Assembly (NCBI GenBank): GCA_003694495.1
Contig: RFJO01000065.1
Location: 1 to 5,459, forward strand
Origin: Candidatus Woesearchaeota archaeon
GTDB taxonomy: Archaea; Nanobdellota; Nanobdellia; SCGC-AAA011-G17; GW2011-AR17
Length of the DNA stretch: 5,459 nt
Direction: 5' to 3'
In this document: positions 1 to 4,167 of the stretch, piece after piece
How positions within the stretch are numbered: position 1 is the stretch's first letter
How the letters are laid out: the number at the start of each line of letters is the position of its first letter
Translations under genes and position numbers: made by a program
Notes under the pieces: model-generated
The model's database searches: none
What the model was told of the DNA's origin: nothing
What the model saw: only the letters and a program-made list of their open reading frames with translations

Positions 1-1210
1 ATTTCTCATCATTCTCAGGACAGATTGTTCCACCTTCACAAGTATCAAAAAATATATAACTCACATTAGAAGAATTTTGTTTAATATAATCTATCCAATA
101 CTGCGCAAGGTTCTCATCGTACACCATAAAATACATCGGTAAAGAAACATTGTTTGCATGTAAAGCAATATAGGGATGGGATACTAAAATAGGCCCGTTA
201 ACTTGTTTTCCGTCAAGATAATTAAAAAACTGTTCCCTTCCTTTATACATATCATCAAACCCGGAAAAGTTTACGGCCAGAATTATCAAAGATATTAAAA
301 GCACAAAGAAAAATATATTTTTTCTTTTGAACAACTTATCCAACCCTACCCCAGCCATGATTGCAAGGTAAGGTAAAAAGATTATCATAAACCTTGGCTC
401 TTTATGTTGCAATAAAGAAAAATAAGCAAAAAACAGCATTAGTAAAGCTGCAACATCTTTCCTTTTTCCTTTTAATGCCAACAACCCGGCCACAGCAAAT
501 ATGTAAAGCACATTTTGCCTGAGACTTTCTACAAAATAAAACCACCAGGGTTTAGCAAATATCCATATCCCTGCATGTTTGATTATTTCCTTGCCATCAA
601 TAAACGGTTTTAGTGGATTTGTATAATAAAGATAATTAAACAACAGGTAAGGCAAGACTGTTAAAGAAAACCCCAGTATTATTTTTTTTATTTTTTTAAT
701 ATTAAAAGCCGAAACAACTACCAACACAATACCCTGTGGAAATTTTGTCAGGAAAGCCAACGCAGAAAACACCCCTGTTTTAATCTTTTGTCTATAATTC
801 AAGGCCAGCAACGCAAACATTGTTGAAGGAATTTCTGTATATATCCTAAAAGCAAAAGAAAAGAACACTGGTGTAAAAGCCAGGATCGTGGCTGCATACA
901 ACGCAGATTTTTCATTATAATCTCTTTTGGTTATTTTATATGTCAAATATATTATAATCATACTACAACCAATTTCAAACAACTTCCCCCAGAAAAGCGG
1001 GCTTAATCCAATCTTCCAGAACAATCCCAAAATTAACGGCAAAACTAAAGGCCTTATATGCTCCCACAACCCTAACTTGCCTAACGAAAAAATATATTTC
1101 CCCATGCTTATGTAAACAGCCCCGTCCCACCATACATTGTCAACTAAAAACAACAATACCAATCTTAGCAGTAAAGCCAAAACAATTAAGCCGAATATTT
1201 TCTTTTTCAT
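1..1210 (-). CDS. GT-C membrane glycosyltransferase, Alg9/GT22- or GT39-like (partial, C-terminus off the left edge)
   Basis: Reading the minus strand from the ATG at 1210-1208 gives 403 codons without a stop before the window edge. The protein starts MKKKIFGLIVLALLLRLVLL and has about ten to eleven hydrophobic segments (roughly residues 5-23, 54-91, 102-138, 144-168, 177-196, 226-266, 272-292, 299-316). A polar, probably extracytoplasmic C-terminal domain begins near 317. GT-C hallmarks are visible: WWDGAVY in the first outside loop (D29 is the likely catalytic-type acid), HIRPLVLP (R53-P54), YTEIPS (124-129) and HKEPRF (269-274), the HKExRF signature of Alg9/PIG-B-type mannosyltransferases. 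Members of this superfamily move sugars from dolichol-phosphate donors to lipid-linked glycans or proteins on the outer membrane face. The start overlaps the upstream lipoprotein stop (ATGA), so the two are co-transcribed and probably translationally coupled. The GT-C call is firm; the exact family, donor (mannose is the guess) and acceptor are inference. Length cannot be judged because the 3' end is missing. Confidence 0.85.
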   Translation of the reverse strand, partial: MKKKIFGLIVLALLLRLVLLFLVDNVWWDGAVYISMGKYIFSLGKLGLWEHIRPLVLPLILGLFWKIGLSPLFWGKLFEIGCSMIIIYLTYKITKRDYNEKSALYAATILAFTPVFFSFAFRIYTEIPSTMFALLALNYRQKIKTGVFSALAFLTKFPQGIVLVVVSAFNIKKIKKIILGFSLTVLPYLLFNYLYYTNPLKPFIDGKEIIKHAGIWIFAKPWWFYFVESLRQNVLYIFAVAGLLALKGKRKDVAALLMLFFAYFSLLQHKEPRFMIIFLPYLAIMAGVGLDKLFKRKNIFFFVLLISLIILAVNFSGFDDMYKGREQFFNYLDGKQVNGPILVSHPYIALHANNVSLPMYFMVYDENLAQYWIDYIKQNSSNVSYIFFDTCEGGTICPENDEK

Positions 1211-2709
1211 AATACCACTGGGTTAATGTCATCAAAACTTGTCTGCGTTGCAAACTCTCTTGCAATCATATACCCGTAAGGGTACGCTTCAGAATGGAAA
1301 AGTATTGCTTTATTATTTATATTTTTTTCCAGCCAGGCTTTAACATTTTCATAATCATCCCTGTTGAACACCCTTACCCCAATAACTTTTGCACCTTCTT
1401 TTTCAGCCACTTTTATAACATTATTCATTTCACCAAAATCATTCAGCTTAACCACAGTAACATTTAAGTTAACCCCAGTAACTTCCTGCAACTTATCAAA
1501 ATAACGTTTAGGAGTATCATAATACCAAAGAGCATACTTTGTCGAGTCGTAATCTGTTACAACAACCATTTGACCCTTATGTAATGTTACTGGCCTATCA
1601 CCAAACAAGATTTTATCATTTTCATATTCAAATGGTGCAGAACCCAAAACGTTTGCCCCGCTTCCTATTATCAACGGCAAAAACCTGTCCGTGTTACATA
1701 TCACTTTCACGCCTTTATCGCTTAAATATTTCGCTGCCTTAATCTTACCTGGATGATCACAGCAAGCTATAACCACTGTAGCATTTTTTTTGATAGCCTG
1801 GGAAACAACCATGTTCATCCCGTGCGTGTCTACAATCATTGCAAGGTTTTCACTGAACGGTCTTAATGTAGGATAACTTACTTTATCTATCGGCACTTCA
1901 AACATGAACACTCCATCTTCATTAGGTGCATACCACTTACCACCTTTCTTTGCAACAATTGTCCCTGTTGCAACATCCCTTTCAAGTTTTAGCTTTGCAA
2001 CAATTTCTTTTACCCTACCACCTTCATGCCACCCAATCTCCGGATAAAGCTCAGATTTGGGATACGTCAAACCTTCAGAAAATATATTTAACAAGATATT
2101 GGATTTAGGCTCCTGGATTTGATAAGACAACCAATCCCTTGTCACCCTGTCAACCTGGCTAACTATTTTATCCTTGTCAGTCAAAATAAAATCCGAATTG
2201 CCAATCCTCAACTCTTTTGCATTTTCTTTAAGTAAAGAATAATTTTGTTTAACTTCGCTTGTTTCAAACTTCAACTTCGGCATTTTCCCCATAGCAAGTT
2301 GTTTATTAAGTTGATACCTAAATTTATTATCCAAAAGTTTCCATTCAATTGCAGCTCTTAAATGATAATATTTGCTTCCAAGCAAGCTTGCAAGCGTTTC
2401 ATACAACAAAGCTTTTTGTTCACGATCTTTCACAAACTCAACTTGCTTTGCAAAATAATCACTCGCGACATCAACCAACGTCGTATCATTTGTAACTCTC
2501 CCAAGTATCAAATAATTCTCTGCTTTAATATAAAGGTCGTTTGTGTTCTGGATATTTTGCCTGATATGACTAACAAATTCTTCCTTGTTGACACCTGCTG
2601 CATTTAGAACAAGGTTAAAGTTGTAGTATTTTGCGTTTGGGTCAATTGAGCTAACACAACCATTTAGAAGCAAAAGTAAAGTTATAACAAGATATAGCTG
2701 TGTTTTCAT
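1207..2709 (-). CDS. predicted surface lipoprotein of unknown family, TPR-like N-terminus plus alpha/beta C-terminal domain
   Basis: The gene encodes 500 residues. I do not recognise the family. The frame is open from an ATG at 2769, but I choose the ATG at 2709. It gives a clean N-terminus, MKTQLYLVITLLLLLNGC, with a lipobox-like L15-N-G-C18, and it sits 27 nt from a TATA box, as expected for a leaderless message. Residues 60-125 are helical and TPR-like (paired A/Y-rich helices). Residues about 225-500 look alpha/beta. Conserved-looking polar motifs are H228-EGGR, D294-THGMN and C316-CDHPGK, the latter two each beside a beta-strand/helix pattern as in Rossmann-like folds, and HSEAYPYGY near the C-terminus (472-480). 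Several N-x-S/T sequons (NDT, NYS, NAT, NVT) fit an extracytoplasmic glycoprotein. It is first in an operon with the downstream GT-C glycosyltransferase, with a four-base overlap. A role in surface glycan assembly or as a glycosylated partner is inference. Lipid attachment is uncertain because archaeal lipoprotein processing is patchy and N at -2 is not classical. Confidence 0.8.
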   Translation of the reverse strand: MKTQLYLVITLLLLLNGCVSSIDPNAKYYNFNLVLNAAGVNKEEFVSHIRQNIQNTNDLYIKAENYLILGRVTNDTTLVDVASDYFAKQVEFVKDREQKALLYETLASLLGSKYYHLRAAIEWKLLDNKFRYQLNKQLAMGKMPKLKFETSEVKQNYSLLKENAKELRIGNSDFILTDKDKIVSQVDRVTRDWLSYQIQEPKSNILLNIFSEGLTYPKSELYPEIGWHEGGRVKEIVAKLKLERDVATGTIVAKKGGKWYAPNEDGVFMFEVPIDKVSYPTLRPFSENLAMIVDTHGMNMVVSQAIKKNATVVIACCDHPGKIKAAKYLSDKGVKVICNTDRFLPLIIGSGANVLGSAPFEYENDKILFGDRPVTLHKGQMVVVTDYDSTKYALWYYDTPKRYFDKLQEVTGVNLNVTVVKLNDFGEMNNVIKVAEKEGAKVIGVRVFNRDDYENVKAWLEKNINNKAILFHSEAYPYGYMIAREFATQTSFDDINPVVL

Positions 2710-2733
2710 AATAATATTATACAATAACCCTTG

Positions 2734-2739
2734 TTTAAA
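2734..2739 (-). promoter_or_regulatory. TATA box (TTTAAA) for the lipoprotein-glycosyltransferase operon
   Basis: The minus strand reads GTAAAGGATTTAAACAAGG. The TTTAAA centre is about 27 nt before the ATG at 2709, and a purine-rich BRE-like stretch (GTAAAG) lies just upstream. At the usual archaeal spacing, transcription would begin at or next to the ATG, giving a leaderless mRNA. No Shine-Dalgarno sequence is visible before this ATG, which agrees. This site also argues against the in-frame ATG further upstream, which lies on the far side of the box. Confidence 0.6.
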
Positions 2740-2793
2740 TCCTTTACGGAAATAGCCAACACTCATCAAAAAATGAAAATAACTTCCTCAAGA

Positions 2794-2801
2794 TTTATAT
2801 A
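2794..2801 (+). promoter_or_regulatory. TATA box (TTTATATA) for the aMBF1 gene
   Basis: TTTATATA lies about 36 nt before the ATG at 2834. Initiation 24-26 nt downstream of the box would fall near 2822, leaving a leader of about ten bases that just contains the GGTGA ribosome binding site. A purine run (CAAGA) sits directly upstream, in the BRE position. Confidence 0.6.
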
Positions 2802-2823
2802 CCACAACAATATAAATTAGATT

Positions 2824-2828
2824 GGTGA
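2824..2828 (+). promoter_or_regulatory. ribosome binding site GGTGA that decides the aMBF1 start
   Basis: GGTGA matches the archaeal anti-Shine-Dalgarno (complement of ATCACC) and ends 5 nt before the ATG at 2834. The in-frame TTG at 2822 and GTG at 2825 overlap this site, so they are part of it rather than starts. Confidence 0.7.
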
Positions 2829-2833
2829 AATCA

Positions 2834-3304
2834 ATGCCCCAATGCGAAATGTGCGGAACTGAAGCAAAGCTTGTTGACGCGATAGTTGAAGGCAGCATAT
2901 TGTCTGTCTGTTCAAGGTGCGCTAAGTTTGGCAATGTGATAGCCATTCAAAAACCTGTTGAAAACCCAAGGCCTAGTAAAAAGCTTGAGATCAAACAAGA
3001 AATCGAAATGGATAAAGAGGTTGAAACCATTGTTGAAGATTATTCATTGCTTGTAAGGAAAGCACGTGAAAGGAAAGGCCTAAAACAAGAAGAGCTTGCA
3101 AGGTTTATTGCAGAAAAAGAATCAGTCATACAAAAAGTTGAATCTGGCCACTTAGAACCATCATTTAGTTTAGCAAAAAAACTAGAACAGTTTTTAGGCA
3201 TTAAACTTATTGACAAAACCAATGTTGCATACGAAAAAAAAGAACTTGATTTAAACGATTCTACCCTAACCATTGGAGATTTAATCAAGTTCAAAAAGAA
3301 TTAG
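2834..3304 (+). CDS. mbf1: archaeal multiprotein bridging factor aMBF1 (zinc ribbon plus HTH)
   Basis: The protein is 156 residues, starting MPQCEMCG, the typical aMBF1 N-terminus. A zinc ribbon is formed by C4-x2-C7 and C26-x2-C29. A charged linker (about 40-68) follows, then a Cro/C1-type helix-turn-helix at about 70-125 with the RKARERKGLKQEELA and KVESGHLEPS motifs. The tail ends LTIGDLIKFKKN, as is usual in archaeal members. The MBF1 family was named for its eukaryotic coactivator role bridging TBP and activators. Archaeal members have been linked to the small ribosomal subunit and translation. The start is set by GGTGA at 2824-2828; earlier TTG and GTG codons in frame overlap that site. 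It is divergent from the lipoprotein operon and convergent with the membrane regulator gene, sharing the stop tetramer TTAG. All four cysteines and the HTH are intact, so it should be functional. The identification is firm. Confidence 0.96.
   Translation: MPQCEMCGTEAKLVDAIVEGSILSVCSRCAKFGNVIAIQKPVENPRPSKKLEIKQEIEMDKEVETIVEDYSLLVRKARERKGLKQEELARFIAEKESVIQKVESGHLEPSFSLAKKLEQFLGIKLIDKTNVAYEKKELDLNDSTLTIGDLIKFKKN
3293..3300 (-). terminator. possible short U-tract terminator for the membrane regulator
   Basis: The minus strand reads TTCTTTTT immediately after the TAA stop, inside the end of the aMBF1 gene. It is short, and it is the only T-rich stretch I see at the expected place. Confidence 0.25.
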
Positions 3305-3999
3305 TTTTTATTCATTATTATTATGTTAGCCCTACCTTTTTTTATTTTCGTTACTACATTTTTATGCTGAAGCTCTGTTATCATCAAACTCACTTTTGCT
3401 TCTGACAACCCCAGTTTTTTCCTTAACTCTTTTTGTGTAATCCTGCCGTTGTTTTCTTCAAGGATTTTTATAACTTTTTCCAGGTCATCCTCAAACTGGT
3501 TTTCTATCGAATCCACTGCAATTTCTAATTTATCTTTATTGCTCAATCTAGTTTTCTTTACTGCAACTAATCCTAAAAAAATCACTAGTATGCTTATTAA
3601 TATTGTAAACACATACCACCATACGGATTCATTAGTTTGAAACTCTTTTGGATCAATCTCAAAATTTTCGTTCAACAGGTTACTTTCATCTTCAAGATAC
3701 GGAAACAAAACAATGTCAAACCTATACTCTCCATCATCTATTACAGATATGTTCTCTTTAGCAGTCGCCACAATCTCGCCGTCTTCATAACTTTCGGCAT
3801 ATAGCTGGTAATCTCCTTTCGGCACGTTAAACATATAACTTCCATCCTTTGAAATGATCACTTGTTCAGGTTGCGTATCTATAGTTATTTTAACGTTTTT
3901 GCTTAATTCCAAATCAAAGTTATATACATTACCATGCAAGTTTGCTGCTGAGACTAGTGGAATAAGTAAAATAAGCATTACAATTAATTTTTTCCACAT
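3301..3999 (-). CDS. membrane-anchored winged-helix regulator with extracytoplasmic beta-sandwich sensor domain
   Basis: The protein is 232 residues with a one-component sensor layout. A signal peptide (1-18, ending LVSA) is followed by a beta-rich outside domain at about 20-100 resembling carboxypeptidase regulatory-like folds (key stretches DGSYMFNVPKGDYQLYAES and DDGEYRFDIVLFP). One membrane helix (127-147) is capped by VKKTR. A cytoplasmic winged helix spans about 170-232, with helices around ITQKELRKKLGLSEAKVSLM and a basic wing, KIKKGRA. The positive-inside rule places the DNA-binding part in the cytoplasm. The architecture matches the archaeal predicted membrane-associated transcriptional regulators (COG2512-like, from memory). 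It probably senses an envelope or external signal and controls genes directly, with no kinase. The start at 3999 is supported by a TATA box 26-27 nt upstream (leaderless). It is divergent from the secreted coiled-coil gene, a likely target; autoregulation is also plausible. Ligand and targets are unknown. Confidence 0.88.
   Translation of the reverse strand: MWKKLIVMLILLIPLVSAANLHGNVYNFDLELSKNVKITIDTQPEQVIISKDGSYMFNVPKGDYQLYAESYEDGEIVATAKENISVIDDGEYRFDIVLFPYLEDESNLLNENFEIDPKEFQTNESVWWYVFTILISILVIFLGLVAVKKTRLSNKDKLEIAVDSIENQFEDDLEKVIKILEENNGRITQKELRKKLGLSEAKVSLMITELQHKNVVTKIKKGRANIIIMNKN
3305..3348 (+). terminator. possible U-rich terminator region for aMBF1
   Basis: Just after the aMBF1 stop there is T5 (3305-3309), then T7 and T4 at 3337-3348. 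Archaeal RNA polymerase can stop at U-tracts without a hairpin. The tracts lie inside the 3' end of the opposite gene, where they encode Lys/Asn-rich sequence, so they may be incidental. Confidence 0.35.
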
Positions 4000-4022
4000 A
4001 ATAAGTTCAGTGAATTTTTAAT

Positions 4023-4028
4023 TATAAA
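4023..4028 (-). promoter_or_regulatory. TATA box (TTTATA) for the membrane regulator gene
   Basis: The minus strand reads GAAAGGTTTTTATAAT. The TTTATA centre is about 26 nt before the ATG at 3999, with purine-rich GAAAGG in the BRE position. The spacing predicts a leaderless transcript, and no Shine-Dalgarno sequence is seen. Confidence 0.6.
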
Positions 4029-4055
4029 AACCTTTCTTTTAAAGAATTTTGCTAC

Positions 4056-4122
4056 TATAAAGCATTATAAAGTATTTTAAAGTATATTGTAAAGTTTTTC
4101 TGAAAGTATCTTTATAAAGTAA
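4056..4122. repeat. array of AAAGTAT-like short direct repeats in the divergent promoter region
   Basis: Six related 10-mers lie in one direction: TATAAAGCAT (4056), TATAAAGTAT (4066), TTTAAAGTAT (4076), TGTAAAGTTT (4088), CTGAAAGTAT (4100) and TATAAAGTAA (4113). The first three are exact 10-bp tandem units; the others follow at 12, 12 and 13 bp, near one helical turn. A seventh weaker AAAG lies at 4041-4044. The last copy overlaps the TATA box of the coiled-coil gene. This could be a cooperative operator array, but the region is AT-rich and chance plus TATA-like drift could produce part of it. Confidence 0.5.
4111..4118 (+). promoter_or_regulatory. TATA box (TTTATAAA) for the secreted coiled-coil gene
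   Basis: TTTATAAA lies about 53 nt before the ATG at 4168. Initiation near 4139 would give a leader of roughly 30 nt containing the strong GGAGGT site. A purine-rich GAAAG stands just upstream. It overlaps the last copy of the AAAGTAT repeat array. Confidence 0.6.
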
Positions 4123-4154
4123 TTTTGTTTTAATTTTTCATAACATAATCTCAC

Positions 4155-4160
4155 GGAGGT
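4155..4160 (+). promoter_or_regulatory. strong ribosome binding site GGAGGT for the coiled-coil gene
   Basis: GGAGGT ends 7 nt before the ATG at 4168 and is the strongest Shine-Dalgarno match in the window. This suggests high-level translation of the secreted protein, in contrast to the two leaderless genes on the minus strand. Confidence 0.8.
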
Positions 4161-4167
4161 CAAAAGA

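Noticed and set aside
927..1115. Plus-strand open frame of 62 codons inside the glycosyltransferase region
   Set aside because: It lies antisense to a convincing GT-C coding sequence, has no promoter or ribosome binding site, and its product is low-complexity.
1539..2607. Three plus-strand open frames of 60-81 codons antisense to the lipoprotein gene
   Set aside because: The long opposite frame with signal sequence and ordered domains explains the region. The short frames lack start signals and recognisable motifs.
2710..2769. Upstream ATG giving a 20-residue N-terminal extension of the lipoprotein
   Set aside because: The extension would precede the signal peptide and contain the TATA box. 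The start at 2709 fits both the signal sequence and leaderless spacing.
2822..2833. TTG or GTG as start of aMBF1
   Set aside because: Both overlap the GGTGA ribosome binding site, and MPQCEMCG from the ATG at 2834 is the usual family N-terminus.
3040..3294. Minus-strand frame of 84 codons inside aMBF1
   Set aside because: It is antisense to the conserved HTH coding region, with a Ser/Phe-rich composition typical of reversed Lys/Glu codons.
3449..3640. Plus-strand frame of 63 codons inside the membrane regulator gene
   Set aside because: It is antisense to the membrane helix and winged helix, has no start signal, and looks like a shadow.
4056..4122. CRISPR-like array
   Set aside because: Units are about 10 bp with no spacers of 30-40 bp and no cas genes nearby. 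Promoter-region repeats are a better description.
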